Positions 48,939 to 62,129 of a stretch of 64,000 nt of DNA are shown piece after piece (positions within the stretch are counted from its first letter, which is position 1; every line of letters begins with the position of its first letter). A program made the position numbers and the translations under genes. The DNA lies in the NCBI GenBank assembly GCA_900617975.1, contig UZAE01012023.1, positions 1 through 64,000 of the forward strand. Reading direction: 5' to 3'. Below the pieces are notes generated by a model, which was given only the letters and a program-made list of their open reading frames with translations, ran no database searches and was not told the origin of the DNA. The stretch is from Rodentolepis nana (Eukaryota > Platyhelminthes > Cestoda > Cyclophyllidea > Hymenolepididae).

Positions 48939-51900
48939 CTATAGGATAATTTAAGAAAAAGCGAAAATAACGGATGTCGAACGGAAAGAAAATACAGCGA
49001 TAAAATTGTACGTTTAAGACATCCAACAATTACTCACATGTAAAAGTCGTAATAAAACTGGTTATCACTAATCTAGGCTAGAATTCTTGAGGTCTTCTGT
49101 AGGTCATCTAGGTATTACCAAAGCATATTTGTCCTCTGAATGCTAATACTATGTTTCGAATAAAATTATTTTTGCCTCAAACAGAAATAAGCATGATTAA
49201 ACATAAATTAACTTGCTATTGAGTTTCACGTTTTATTTGACTGCTATAAATCAAAAACTATTTTTAGACCTTTTAAGAAATTCAAGAACTCAAAAAAACT
49301 CCTTTCATGCTGCCAAACATTCAGCGCTTGTTTTCTTTTGATGTAGAGAAACTTGATACATTGTCCTAATCATATTAACACTAAAATGCTATTGAGATTT
49401 GTATTTTCTCTACAATCTAGTTGAAGTTGAGAAAACCTAATCAAAACGATATCGATTGAAATTTCGCTTAATTTAGCTTATTTTAAATTAATGAGAACTA
49501 GGTTCACAGTGAATATATCAAATCAGAAAACTACTCATATTTATTGCTAAATCAAATAATTTTTTGATTCAACAGCTTTTACATGACGCGGCAGTCATTT
49601 CAGCTCTCTTGGTTGCTTTGAAACTCTGTAGGTACTTGTTTGCAAGCATAGATTTACATTGCCATGTTGTTAGTTGATATTTGGCTCTGGCAACATATTG
49701 CCTTTACTCGTAGCTCGGCAGAGTATTTTTCTATTATGGAGGTCTTAAAAAATAAATTATACATATTTTATTATAGATTATAGATACCTTAAAGAACATA
49801 ACCAAATTTACCAGTTTATCACATTCAGCTCGTTCTCATAAGGCAGTTAACAGTTCCAAACTCAAAATACGCCACTTAAGTTTTGTAATCACACCTTAAT
49901 TAGAAATTGCTGATATGATGGATGGAAGTTCTCATTCAAACTAACAAATTTTCGGCATTATGTATAAATAATCTAATTAATATTTGTACTTAAGTTATCT
50001 CAAAGAATTATTAATACAAACAGTAGATATTGTCTAATTTTAGTTAGGAAAAATCGTAAGTTGAAAATCGATCTCCATAAAAATAAATCAAGTCAGTCAT
50101 TTGGGTCGATCGCTATTAATAATTACCATTGTTCAGCTTAGATAGGATGCACAATTATAACATCACTCTCATTAACTTTATGAGCCTCCACAGATTAAAA
50201 TTGTGCTTTATGATTTCAAAAAACTCTTCTGATTTGGTTCCTAACATTCATGATGAAATAGTTTTAAGAATTTGAGACAAATATTATAAATTATCAATGT
50301 TATGAAATAATCACCTATGCAAGAAATATTTTGCTTCATTGTTTTCAGCTGAAATTTTGACCTGAGCTTTAATTAATTGCGAATTTCTCAGTTTTTATGC
50401 CATTGATTTGGCTGATGAATCAATCGAGTTCAAAACATCTGTGTGCTTCCTTCAAATCGTAAATCACCAATGATTCGTTTCACTGAAGCTCTGCTTTAAA
50501 TCATATTGGGATTATTAGAAATTATATAATCGGCTGATTGTTTTACGACGAATGTGATCTTGAAGCCAAGTTTGTTGTGTTCAGAAATAGGCATAATCGA
50601 ATGAAGTGCTGCTTTCTGAAAAAAAGATTAAAATACAAATCCTATTTATTCATTTCTCAAGCAAGCGGATTCATGAATGTAATAATGAGAGATATATGAA
50701 AAGAAGTATCTTTGCTTAGTCGGGTAAAAGTGCTAACTGGTATCTTTTAAGGTAAAAAAATTAAAATCTTACCCTGATTGAACGATGTGACTAACGACAC
50801 CTTTATGTTTCTTTAGAAATTTTAATGAATTGTAGTAAGTAATACAAGTATTCAACTAAATGCACTAGATCAACTGATGTGTTTGATAATTCCCTCCGTT
50901 AGGAGACTTAATTTCCCTAATTTTATCAAATTTTACTCAAATGGACCGTCACATTTTTGCATAAATGTAAAAGCTGAATAATTATGAATTAACTACTAAG
51001 GTTGTTGTGCATATTGCTTTCGCTCAATAACAAATTCTAACATTATATGCCTTCGCATTTTCATATAGAAAAAGTTATAAATTACATTATAAATAGATAA
51101 ACGTATTGTACGTTTTAATATTCGCATCTAATAATATAATTTTAGGAAAATATTTTAACATTATAATTATTTAATGTTCAACTATTGATGTAGTTGATAT
51201 CAAAAAATGATATTGGCTCAATACAAAGACCAAGGACTCATAATATGAATATAGATATTAACTGTAGAACGAATATCTAAAAAGTTTATTTATAATTTGT
51301 AACTTGTAACTCCAAACTGCATGCGACCTTAAATCAGTCGTAAATATTTTTAAAACTCCCAATTCATTTCGCTAACCGACTTTTATAAATGAATTCGAGA
51401 CCCTGCAATAGAGATCAGAACAAACTTGATAATTCAAAATTGATTTTCCATCGGTACTGAGTACATAAATGAAGGTCTATGGATAGATCAACAAGGTTGT
51501 TCACTTGAGAATCAAGTCAACATGTTTTCAATAAACAACATTGAGAATGAAGGCATGAAGGAAATTCGGAGGATTGTCAAGAGAGTGAAAGGATGACATC
51601 GATTAAAATTGATTTCCTTAATTCAAATTTTCTTATTATTTTTTGCCTCGCTGAAACAACTCTTTGTTAGCTCTGACATAATTTCTGTATCACCTGTCAG
51701 CCATTTCTTATAATTTCCACTACCCGTTTTGCATAGAGTGAATGCCCTACTGTTCAAACTTCTATTGTACGACCAGCATTTAGCTTCTGTCTTTAGATGA
51801 GTAGAAATCAGTGTTGGTAGACTCTATACCTGCCCGCCAAACCTATACTTGCTTAAAGTTCGCCTTACCTACTCAAATGCTCTCTCAATGCACAAATAGC

Positions 51901-54900
51901 CAAGTTAACAAATCTACCACAGCCTATGTATTAGCCAAGCTAAAAGCGAAATATCCTTAAATATCCCGAAGGGTAAGAAGGAATTGAAGCAAAGTCAGTT
52001 GCGAATTTTGTTTAGATTTTTTTAATATAACTAAAAAGTTTAATGTTCATGATGTAACAACGAAATCGATAAACAAAGGAAGTTACTTATTAAGTAAAGT
52101 CAGGGCATAAATAGGTTGTGCTTCTTTCGATCCTGAATCGTGACTGCAAAGTATGTACTCAATAAGTACTTCATTTCTTCTATTTCCCACATTGGAACTT
52201 CATCAATCTTCATTAGGATCACAGAGCCATTTCTTGTTCAATTCCGGCCAATCGGTTGATTATTTATAATGGTCGGTCTTGCCACTTTAATTCATTTATT
52301 GTTTATTTCTGTTATAAAAGTTTAGGTTATTAATTTATTAAACGTGGTTATAGAATGATCACTTTTTTGAATTTTTAGATGGATGATCCAATTCACTGCA
52401 ATGAATATTCCGATTGGGAAATCAATGGCTCATTTTGCGTTAAATGATTGCAAACAAAATTACAGAAGCCCTCTACAAAAATTGGATTTGTTAACAAAAA
52501 AAGAATTGACTGCACATAGTTCAACTTGGACCGGTGCGCGTTTGGGTGAATCATCATCGTCAATTTGTTGACCTTGAATGTAAAAATGACGTTCTGCTTT
52601 CTGGACACACTGTAACACGAAAGAGTGAGTTTCACAAATAATAGTGCTCCCTTCGCAATTGCATGCTAATTAAGTAAATGCACTCAATTGCTAATGTGAT
52701 ATACTATTTGGACATATCGTTAAATTATTCCAATTTCAATGAAAAGTCTAGCTTTATTGTCTTATACTTGAAGTTCATCATGCAAGAGTTCGAGGGAGAT
52801 ATATTTTAACCATGTTAACTCCTTTCATTTCAAAGTTTTCCAAGCATTTCATATAGTTTTTTATGACAAACAGTGTTGAGTTTTTCTACGTTTGCTTTAA
52901 TTATTATCGATCATGACCGTTGCAGAATGTTGATTTATGATTTCCCTAAACCCTTATGCGTTAACTCAACAAAATATGCCTCTTCTCTCTCTGGACTCTG
53001 CCATCTTGGTCTCCTGAAACGTGTGGCCTCGAGTTTGTGCAGCAACCCTTTCAAAGTTTACAAATTCAAAAAGCCATCAGCTCAATTTAATATAACAAAT
53101 ATTGGCCCAGTATAACAAATAAAGGTCATCTTTGCAAATTTGGAATATTTACACCATGAAATGTGGTAGGAAGTAGCTGAAAGAAAATATGTTCCAGATC
53201 CCACCTACCAATAAATTAGTGTTAAAGAAAGAGGCAAAATTCCCATTTGAATATCTCGTTCATTAGCCGCCTACAAGAAAATTTCGAAACTTTTGGCCAT
53301 GATTTCACCGTCGAGAAAAAAATCTGTCCATATTCTATGCTCCTACATCTTATTTATTTAAGGTACTTAAATTATATTTAAATGCTTTTGTTAATCAACT
53401 TCAATACAGTTATCAAATTTACTAATTAAATTAATCTTTTCACTATCGGTTAATAAAATATAATGCATGCAATATTATATCAAATGTCACTTCTAGTGCG
53501 TCAGCGTTTTAAAAAATACTCCCAAATTGAGCAAAGTTAATTTAACCGTAAACTCCACAAATGAAAAACCTTTGAGTAAAAGACTCATTTGATGAAATAG
53601 CTATAACTTCTACACCTGAATTTTGGACACTATTATTTTTCAATGTAAGGAATAAAATTACTCATGGTGATAACTTCTACATTGAATTAAGTAGAATATT
53701 AACAATCGTCCAGTTAATACACTTTAAAGTTTGTATTATCATTTAAAGCAGAAGTGATTTTCTTCAATGTTAACGAGGTATGAAGTCCTAAACTCAGTTA
53801 AATGTTTTCAAACTTCCGTATGTAATTTTTTTGTCTATTTTTATGCAAATAACCAATTTCAAAGGAAGATATTACGTTAACAGTCAAATATTGATAACTA
53901 ATCAGACAGAAAATCTTCTGGAAATTATTAATCTTAACTTGTGAACACATAGTTCGAGTTAAGAACAGTTGGCTTCATATTCCACAATGTTTTGATCCAT
54001 TTGTTTGAAGCCGTATTAATACGGAATATCGAGGTTGTTCCCGGTCTTGCATTACTGAATGCAGCACGGCAATTCGTAACTTTATCCTGAAAATCAATCA
54101 CCAGGACTCACTTAACTGGGTATAAAATGAGTTTTCACCTAGCCAAGACGTAACATTGGATTTTGACTTATTAAATGAATCAGTTTGCGTTTTAATAAGG
54201 GAATGTAATATCTTTATTGTAAGAATTTTATTATTTCATGTTTTCAATTATGCTTCTGGAATTGAACTGTTCGCATATGATCTCCATTTCAAGGGATAAA
54301 AAGGTCTCAAACTCTTCGCCAGACTTACCTTGAAGAAGATCTGAGTAACGCCATACATGTTTGAGTTTGAGGCTTTATCAATAAAATTCAAGGGCCCACT
54401 GATTTTTTTGGTCAATTTGAGCAAAGTATTGCATAAAAAGTTCCATTTTGGTAAAGTGGTGTAAACAAGATTAAATTGTCTATTAAACCCGTGGAAAATA
54501 ATTGTGAATGGTTGTCTATCAGCAGTTTAATCGACTTGATCAAGTACTTTGACTTTCATCCTTAAACATAATCCTAGTCCCAATTGATATAAATTCGTTT
54601 AAAAACGAAAGTAATTGTGTACTCTAATTGGGTGGCGTAGCGGAATCTTTAGTTGCTATTGATCAATGAGATTTTTCCTTTAGGAAAAAAGTTATAAATA
54701 CCTCAGACTACCGATGAATGCAATAAAATACCACGGTGGTGATTTATCTTTAAATCTGTAAGGAAATGTAAAATGAATATGTTATGACTCATTTCCCTTC
54801 ACTTATGACATTTTCACGAGGATGGGGTGAGAGCAAATGACAAATACCTTTTTATGGTTAGTAAAATTGTTATCATAAAATGTAAATTGGATACCAAAAT

Positions 54901-56035
54901 AATATGATTTTGTGGTGAAATTAGGATCTCTTGAAAACTAGCACTTTTGGCCAGATTTGCTGACTCATCATGGGAGCGAGAGAGCAAAGCAGGCATTAAC
55001 GTGCAGCCCTCTCTGTCCCCAGAGGTTGGCCTCGGGGGTCATCGCTATCTGCCTCGTGTGCTTGAGGTTTGTTGCGTGACCTTATGGGCACACATCAACA
55101 TACATTCAAATCGGGGCAGGACATGCACAATCGCACAACCTCGCCTGGCTTAAGGTACAATTGCGTTTCTACGCTAATATACACATAAAATTTTGTTGAT
55201 AAAATCTTTGAGCATCCGGATGTTGGGTGCACTTTGAAACTGGAGTATTTAGTATCCTTCTATCAAGTGCAGAAGTAAAACAGGTGGTCTGATACGCATT
55301 AGGATTGATAATACCATGAAAGTTGTTAGAACTTATGAACTGAACTCATTAATTCAAACAACTTCAAATTATAAGACAATAAAGAAAATAGCGTATTAGT
55401 TGAGGTCGGCTGATGGACGACACCTCACCACGGTTGAAAGTACTGTGTAAGGGGATCGTTTTGCAGATTTGCCTGAAATGAGTGATTGATGATTTCCATA
55501 TAAACTGAGATAATGCAAAACATGAGCTAATAAAAGTTGGTAAAATTTAAATCAACTCCTATTATTGTTGGACAGAAGCCAAACTAAGAAACTGTGCATA
55601 GCATTTCATTTGTCAGAAAAAATTTGGTTTTATATGTTTACATACACGATCTTAAAAGACGGTTGGCGAAATCGTCATACAGCACAATGCCACTTACAAT
55701 CATGTCACTGCGACACTAGACAGTTCTCGAGGAACTCGTGAAAGTAATAGAAGGTTCTTCTGAATTCCAACTCAAGATGAAGTGTCAGCATATGGTCGCC
55801 AATCGGAGCAATGGAATTAGCAAAAGAAAAGCTTGATCAAAGTAGACTGATTTCCCCCAAATTCTTTCAGTGTGAAGAGCCTGATGTTGCCTCATCGAAG
55901 TTCTAATGCCGTGGTGCATAAATAAACGAACAAGTTTGTATATGAAATTAAAGTAATAAGACATTGTTGAGAATGAATACGTCTACATTTCTATTCATAA
56001 CTCTACTCTATTCGGACTTTTTGGAAAAAAGACAG
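48939..56035. other. Gene-poor AT-rich region
   Basis: Seven kilobases upstream of CIAO3 with no supportable gene on either strand. A short frame at 52381-52449 (MDDPIHCNEYSDWEINGSF) follows an acceptor-like TTTTTAG but stops after 22 codons. A GC-rich island is listed separately at 54947-55160. The CIAO3 promoter should lie just right of 48938, but no motif stands out. Confidence 0.45.
54947..55160. other. GC-rich island of unknown origin
   Basis: About 200 bases of clearly higher G+C (by eye above one half) inside very AT-rich surroundings. One plus-strand frame is open for 68 codons across it, starting at TTG rather than ATG, with no domain. It could be a repeat copy, a lone exon or a fragment of transferred DNA. 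I recognise no homology to the other repeats in this window. Confidence 0.4.
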
Positions 56036-56330
56036 GTTGTGGAGCGCACAACGCTGTCATGGCTTAGCAGAGAAATCTAAAGGCACTAAGACACATTCAA
56101 AGGTGTAGCCGTGCTACTTTTCGCTCATGGAGGAGGTGTGGTTGTGGGCGCAAAAACCACTCACCCAGCCACCTATCAATAGTCTCTGCATTGTTTAACA
56201 AACCCTTTGTTTTACTTTAACGACTAAACTCTGTGGCAAACCATAATCGAAATGAACGTGTTTAACACAAGATGTCTGGCCCCTCAATAGCTTTGCAATA
56301 ACTAAGCTTATTCTGGGAGCCTTTCCAAGC
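56036..56330 (-). repeat. Older LTR-like repeat (family L-old), copy 3, minus strand
   Basis: The reverse complement aligns by eye with 19200-19480. It carries AACACGTTCATTTCG then GTTTGCC, GGGTTTGTTAAACAATGCAG, CCACAACCACACCTCC and GTTGTGCGCTCCACA. The left end is degraded. Confidence 0.6.
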
Positions 56331-57478
56331 CAGAAGAACTTTCCATAGTGGGTGCTAAAAATAAGTCAATGTTCATTATTGCAGGAATTCGTTACAAGGT
56401 GAGGGGGTTTTGAAATAAGTTAAATTAGGCAATATCAGCGCACGTTTGTTATGTATGTTATGTAAGTTGAAAGAAAACGTACCTTAATTAGTATGGAACT
56501 AAGTATTTTAATTAAATATCCAAAATGACTAGAAAATAATACAAGATTTCTAATCTGCAGCCTCAAAATGACAGTACTGTAAATTAACAGTAAGAATAGT
56601 CGAAAAATTCTTGCAGCGCAAGAAAGAATCTTTAAGATGGTACTTTAAGAGCTTTGTCGCCAATTATAGAATTCATAAAGCTGGTTTAGGCTTAATGAGA
56701 TTTCCCCTACTGCTGTGTTTATACCATTTCTTGAACTTGTTTTATTCAAAAGAGGGCATGATAAAGAACACTGTCGGAAAGGCCAAGTCCTTGTTTAAGT
56801 GTAGTTAGACTAGTCGTTTCCTCTAATGCAGGATGAAATGCGATTTGCCGTGATGCTTCAGGTCATTATTATTTGTGTACATATTATTTGTATTCTTCCC
56901 TTAATGGGTCGAAAAACTTATTGGCTGACGTGGATACCGATTTCTGATTGATTAAAAGAATCAGCTTGTATGGTTGATGTGTGATTTGTATAGAAATTTC
57001 TAATATATTCATATGATCGATTTATGACCTGGGTTAAATGATCTAGACCGTCCTAATCAGTCCGGAGAGATTGTATTGGACAGCCATAAAGATATTGTCT
57101 ACTCTACAAAATTCCAAATCATGGCCGGTATAAGAGATCAAGTTGTCTGGCCAAATGAAACTGCCTGCTGAATGAGATAACCCACAATTTAGGTCTCAAG
57201 AAATTCACTCAGCTATTTCATTTGGCAATGTTAGCATATTTGAAACAAGACTGAGGAGAACAAGTAGTTAACAGCGCCGTGATACTCTTTATGTGGGCAA
57301 AAGCGAATATTGACTCATGACCTTGTATTTGTTACCTGTGAATAAGAGGCGGCATTTTCGCAACAGAAAGTGGTCATTTTAAGTCAAAATCACTTTTAAA
57401 CAAAAAGGTTATTCTCAAAAAGCCATTTTGAGGAGTGCAAGTTAGGCGGAATTCTGAGGGTGGTATAATGAAGAACGG
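56331..57478. other. AT-rich non-coding region
   Basis: No gene, repeat or RNA can be supported. The frame at 56611-56808 lacks an ATG start and any motif. Confidence 0.45.
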
Positions 57479-57490
57479 ACATTCTAATGT

Positions 57491-57575
57491 TTATTATTGT
57501 ATCAAATGGCAGGCGTTTTGATTGTTATCATGAGTATACGTTGCCCAGGGTGCACCACGTGGAGGTAAGTCTATC
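57491..57575 (-). repeat. Family S retroposon, copy S6, 85-bp micro-copy
   Basis: Only the two ends of the element remain. On the minus strand, about 45 nt of the head (from GATAGACTTACC to GTATACTCAT) are fused directly to the last 40 nt (GATAACAATCAAAACGCC to the tail). The copy is flanked by a perfect 12-bp target-site duplication, ACATTCTAATGT, at 57479-57490 and 57576-57587. The first nine nucleotides of the ribozyme and everything after P4 5' strand are absent, so it cannot cleave. Confidence 0.88.
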
Positions 57576-57587
57576 ACATTCTAATGT

Positions 57588-59007
57588 ACATTCTGTTCAC
57601 TAGGATTAGGTGGTGCGATTTGTCACAGCGCATATCACTGGAAATGCAACACTGAATGCCAGTCTCGTAGTCCCTGACCTGTTTTACATGCAATCGATTT
57701 GGTTTTCAAAATCCAACGAGTTATTTAAATGATGAAGATACATGCTTATTGGGCAAAATCCGTAGATGCTTTGTAGACTATTTATGATAACGTTGGGGAA
57801 GATCGTGAAGTTAGTCAGACCTTCAAATGACCATGTTATAGACTACACCCCAAAGGTCAACAATACAGATATGAAGTGACGCCATGCTATACGTCCAGAC
57901 ATTCAAGGGAGAACCGTCTTTGACATCATCAGGCCGAATTACTGCGTTCAATGAAATCTAAAACTAGCATGGCATGAAAGAGGGTCATGCCAGATTAGTA
58001 AATTGGCTTAAGTTTAGCATTACCGGGGTTTTCCGAAAGTCCGTCCATCTCATCCGCTTATTCTAGTGAGCGGTTATTTGGTTCCAAAAATAGTTTCATG
58101 AAATAGAAGTTGCCGTTTAACCGCCCAGGGCCTTCGAAATTTAAACGAGAACTCTTTCGTCTTAAGTGAACATCGCAAAGTTTTGAAGTTATTTAATTCT
58201 AAAACAGCTTTTTCGTATACGCTACATGATACACAAATATGACCACAAGAAAGCAAAAAATCATTCATTCATTCATTTCAAATGGCAGGCGTTTTGATAG
58301 TTATCATTAGCCCTTTAGCTGACTTCGGGCTTCACAGGGGAAGGAACATCAAAGTAACAGGAAGTCGAGGGGTGGGGAACAAAGAGCTACCTATATCTAG
58401 AACTATTCTTAAACACTTCTCGTCAGAAATGCTTTTATTGCACCAAGCTCAATAAGAGCACGTTCTCACTTCTATGATGCTCTAAATTTTGCTCAAAGGA
58501 TCTTTGAACAGTAGCAAGGACTTGGGATTTCAATTGAGAATAACTGAAAAGGTAATATTGCAAGTATTTAAACGACTTAACTTCTACAAAGTGCAAATAA
58601 ATTTATGAAAACTTAAAATCGTATTTCCGATTGCATGAACTTTTTTAATTATCCAATTTCAATTAGCTTAACAAAAATTATTGGGTACTTACAAATTGGA
58701 CCCAAAGTGCACATGTTAGAAATATAAGCGCGTCTGCTGACCTAGAGGTCATGACTTTACACCCCAACGTATGAGATTAATCATATTCAATCAAGAATAT
58801 TATTGTAATGACATTAACATGATGAGTGGAGTTCTTTATAAATGAAATACAATAAAAATCTCACTACAAGTCTGTTAAATCAATGTGAGAAAAAGTGAGG
58901 ATATCCTGGGCCTCTTTCTCATCGTATTTTTAAGCACAATTAACCAGGACACTTCACTAATCATTAATATTGTGAGTTCCGGTTTAGCAGATAACGGAAA
59001 ACGGAAA
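57588..59007. other. Non-coding region around S7, up to the assembly gap
   Basis: Apart from S7 no feature can be supported. The minus-strand frame at 58074-58268 has no motif. Confidence 0.45.
58259..58387 (-). repeat. Family S retroposon, copy S7, 5'-truncated
   Basis: Only the 3' part is present, with tail repeats of the ATGA type (TCATTCATTCATT on the plus strand) rather than AATA. The conserved segment GGCAGGCGTTTTGATAGTT is intact. No ribozyme head is present and the 5' boundary is approximate. Confidence 0.8.
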
Positions 59008-59534
59008 NNNNNNNNNNNNNNNNNNNNNNNNNNNNNNNNNNNNNNNNNNNNNNNNNNNNNNNNNNNNNNNNNNNNNNNNNNNNNNNNNNNNNNNNNNNNN
59101 NNNNNNNNNNNNNNNNNNNNNNNNNNNNNNNNNNNNNNNNNNNNNNNNNNNNNNNNNNNNNNNNNNNNNNNNNNNNNNNNNNNNNNNNNNNNNNNNNNNN
59201 NNNNNNNNNNNNNNNNNNNNNNNNNNNNNNNNNNNNNNNNNNNNNNNNNNNNNNNNNNNNNNNNNNNNNNNNNNNNNNNNNNNNNNNNNNNNNNNNNNNN
59301 NNNNNNNNNNNNNNNNNNNNNNNNNNNNNNNNNNNNNNNNNNNNNNNNNNNNNNNNNNNNNNNNNNNNNNNNNNNNNNNNNNNNNNNNNNNNNNNNNNNN
59401 NNNNNNNNNNNNNNNNNNNNNNNNNNNNNNNNNNNNNNNNNNNNNNNNNNNNNNNNNNNNNNNNNNNNNNNNNNNNNNNNNNNNNNNNNNNNNNNNNNNN
59501 NNNNNNNNNNNNNNNNNNNNNNNNNNNNNNNNNN
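59008..59534. other. Assembly gap, 527 N
   Basis: Unresolved bases. The right edge continues as a run of nine C followed by ACCCGCCTCCC, so the gap probably stopped at a homopolymer that was hard to sequence. Apparent open frames across it are meaningless. Confidence 1.
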
Positions 59535-59669
59535 CCCCCCCCCACCCGCCTCCCATTGCATAATAAAACATGTCAATCTATTCAAAGATCGGAATGTGAA
59601 TGCGAATAGCGGCTATGGCATTCAATTACACTGATGAGGAGTCCTCGAGGCTTTATAAACAATTTTGCA

Positions 59670-59951
59670 CGTATACTCATACGGCAAAAAAGTCTACTGA
59701 CCGGTAGTTGACTTCTGACTTCAAACTACCATCACCCTACTGTACGTCATATTCGACCCCTTCCACAGTACTCATCTCACATTTTTATACCTTTGTGTCT
59801 GTCTCTTTTACATCTTTAAAGCACTCTTCTGTTCCCTCCCCCCTCTCGACTTTTTTTCATTTTGATATTCCTTCCCCTCTGTGAAGCCTGACGTCAACTA
59901 AAGGGCTAATGTAACTATCAAAACGTCTGCCATTTGATATAAATAAAATAA
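59670..59951 (+). repeat. Family S retroposon, copy S8, 5'-truncated, plus strand
   Basis: Begins inside ribozyme helix P4 (CGTATACTCATACGGC) and runs to an AAATAAAATAAATAA tail. It is flanked by a 15-bp target-site duplication, ATAAACAATTTTGCA, at 59655-59669 and 59952-59966, part of which may be tail. A truncated 5' end with an intact duplication is typical of target-primed reverse transcription. Confidence 0.9.
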
Positions 59952-59966
59952 ATAAACAATTTTGCA

Positions 59967-60897
59967 TTTTGGTAGTCTTTACCAACTCTTACTAGTGATA
60001 TATGATTCTAAAGGGCATATTCGTGAAAAGCCCTTCAATTTCTTGACCATACTTGGGTTTGTAACAATGATATTAACTAATCTATCCGGGAGCCCAGAAT
60101 GCTTCTCCATATCTATAATATATTAAGATGTGACCTGGTCAATAAGCGTTGTGTAGGGAACTTTTTAGAAGTGATTTCTCGAAATACTCCATAAAGGATG
60201 CGTTTAATTCTTGAAATGGCTCGTTTTCAATTTAAATGCATCGGCGGGAATCCGACCTAGTAAGTTGGAAATGCCAATAACTAAGCATGACTCTGGTTCA
60301 GGAAGGTAAACAATATACACATTATGAGCAAAGATCGGAATTATTCCAATAGATAGGGCATCAGCAGTAAAAGGATGCTATTCAATTGCGCGTCTGTCAA
60401 TTTCGTTGTTTGCGAGACTCGAGCACTGATTCATTTCGACGTAAACCTAATTACTAACGTGGTAACTGCGTACATCAGCTATAGGGAGAAGTAGGGGCAA
60501 ACAGCAAACTCAAATGATGTATTAAAAACAAGCTCAACCCACTATATGTACTTTTAATCCTTTCTTTGTACAAAATTGAGTCCTTTTTCAATAGCAAACT
60601 AAATCAAAATTATGCTTTCAGGAAGGGATAGCACTCTAGTAAAACGAATAAAAGTACATTTTTTCCTGTTTCACAAGCTAATCTAAGAGATTATTTGTTC
60701 CTGGTTTTCATTTACTCAAAAATGTCGAAAGTGAAATAGTTATAGTGGGGAGCGAGACCGACATAACAGAATTTTTTAGTCATTTAAAATAAATTACCAT
60801 TTTTCCCACTGCTTTGAAATCGATTAAATATCTTGCATTAAAATTAAATAAATCACAATATTAATCACAGCGACACAGTCTCAGAAGAGCTATTCAC
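59967..60897. other. Non-coding region between S8 and S9
   Basis: No gene or RNA feature can be supported. Confidence 0.45.
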
Positions 60898-60909
60898 TTC
60901 TTTAATTAT

Positions 60910-61225
60910 TTATATCAAATGGTAGACGTTTTGATAGTTATCATTAGCCCCTTAGTTGACTTCAGGCTCCACAGAGGGGAAGGAACATCAAAGTGACAAA
61001 AAGTCGAGAGAGGTGGGGAATAGAAGAGTGTTTCAAAGATGTAAAAGGGACAGACACAAAAGCAGAAAAAGGTGATGTGAGGACTGTGAAAGTAGTCGAA
61101 TATGACATACAGTGAAGTGATGGTAATTTGAAGTCAGAAGTCAACTGCCGATCAATAGACTTTTTACCGTACGAATATACGTTGCCCAGGGTGCACCACG
61201 TGGAGGTAAGTCTATCGCACACCCC
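60910..61225 (-). repeat. Family S retroposon, copy S9, full length
   Basis: Head at 61225 (GGGGTGTGCGATAG on the minus strand), short tail at 60910. It is flanked by a perfect 12-bp target-site duplication, TTCTTTAATTAT, at 60898-60909 and 61226-61237. The first G lies exactly at the duplication boundary. Confidence 0.92.
61155..61225 (-). ncRNA. HDV-like ribozyme at the 5' end of S9, catalytic C changed
   Basis: P1 GGGGUGU/GCACCCU, P2 AUAGACUU/AAGUCUAU, P3 ACC/GGU around UCCACGU, and GGGCAAC are all perfect. P4 is CGUAU-AUUC-GUACG. In J4/2 the expected GGC reads GGU, removing the catalytic cytosine. It is the best-folded copy with a predicted dead active site. Confidence 0.8.
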
Positions 61226-61237
61226 TTCTTTAATTAT

Positions 61238-62079
61238 AGATCAATTCTGTTAACCATTTAAGTCTTGAGGAAAGTTTATTGGTTGAGGTGTTGATGTTTC
61301 AAGGTTAAAATTTCACTGTTTGGCTTTGGTTGCAGTGAGGTTTGATGTCAATTGGCTATAGACTGTCCAAGTCAACCCAAAAGTCAAAAAGTCAACCCGG
61401 TACTATTGTGGAATCAGCGCATTATTGCAAAATTGAATGCATTTAACCATTGATATTGAAATGTCCTACTTAAGTTTAATTACTTTCAATTTTGCATGAA
61501 ATAACCCTACCTGGTTGCCGTTTTCGCTAAATATCCATAGACAGTAGGGTAGGATCTTCAAGAGGTCGAATATTTTCGGTTCTCGTGGATTCCCCTCAAA
61601 TGTTGGAAGCACGACGTCGTCTCTGATAGGAAACTCCTATTTAATTAGTTGTCTTTTTAGCCCAGGAAGCTATTTCCTGATCACCTTCTGGTATTATGTA
61701 CTATGAAAATCCCTTTGCCATTCTCTAGTTGAACAGTGTCCTATTTTTTTGCAAACCGCTTTTAGGCATTTTTCTTTGAGCAATTAAAACCACAAGCTAA
61801 TCATTGTGGGCACAATTTTGGAGCTTTTCTCTGATGCCTCAGAATTCTTGCTGAACACACAATTTGATTTGACGAGAGTAGTGGCGTGCTTTGACTGACT
61901 CAGAGCGGTTTTTGCAATTTCTAATAAGACACAGTTGAATGCAAATATTATCCGATGAAGTTAAAAATTAATTGCCCAAAATGCCTCCAAAATGGCCTTC
62001 ATATATGAAAGCCATACATTGATCCCCCCCCCCCCCAGATAATATTTTACTATTGACAATAGTCGACTTTTTCCCTTTA
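61238..62079. other. Non-coding region between S9 and the nested pair
   Basis: No gene or RNA feature can be supported. A run of 13 C lies near 62025-62037. Confidence 0.45.
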
Positions 62080-62129
62080 TCAAATGAACATTTATTTATA
62101 TTAAATGACAAGCTTTATGATTGTTATCA

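Noticed and set aside
52381..52449. Short exon-like frame after a TTTTTAG acceptor
   Set aside because: It stops after 22 codons with no donor or partner exon and no recognised motif.
58875..59634. Long open frames of 193 to 249 codons on both strands
   Set aside because: They exist only because the 527 unresolved bases contain no stop codons.
60962..61222. Minus-strand 86-codon frame in S9, and similar frames in S1 and S10
   Set aside because: They run through the non-coding retroposon and ribozyme, are not preserved among copies and have no domain.
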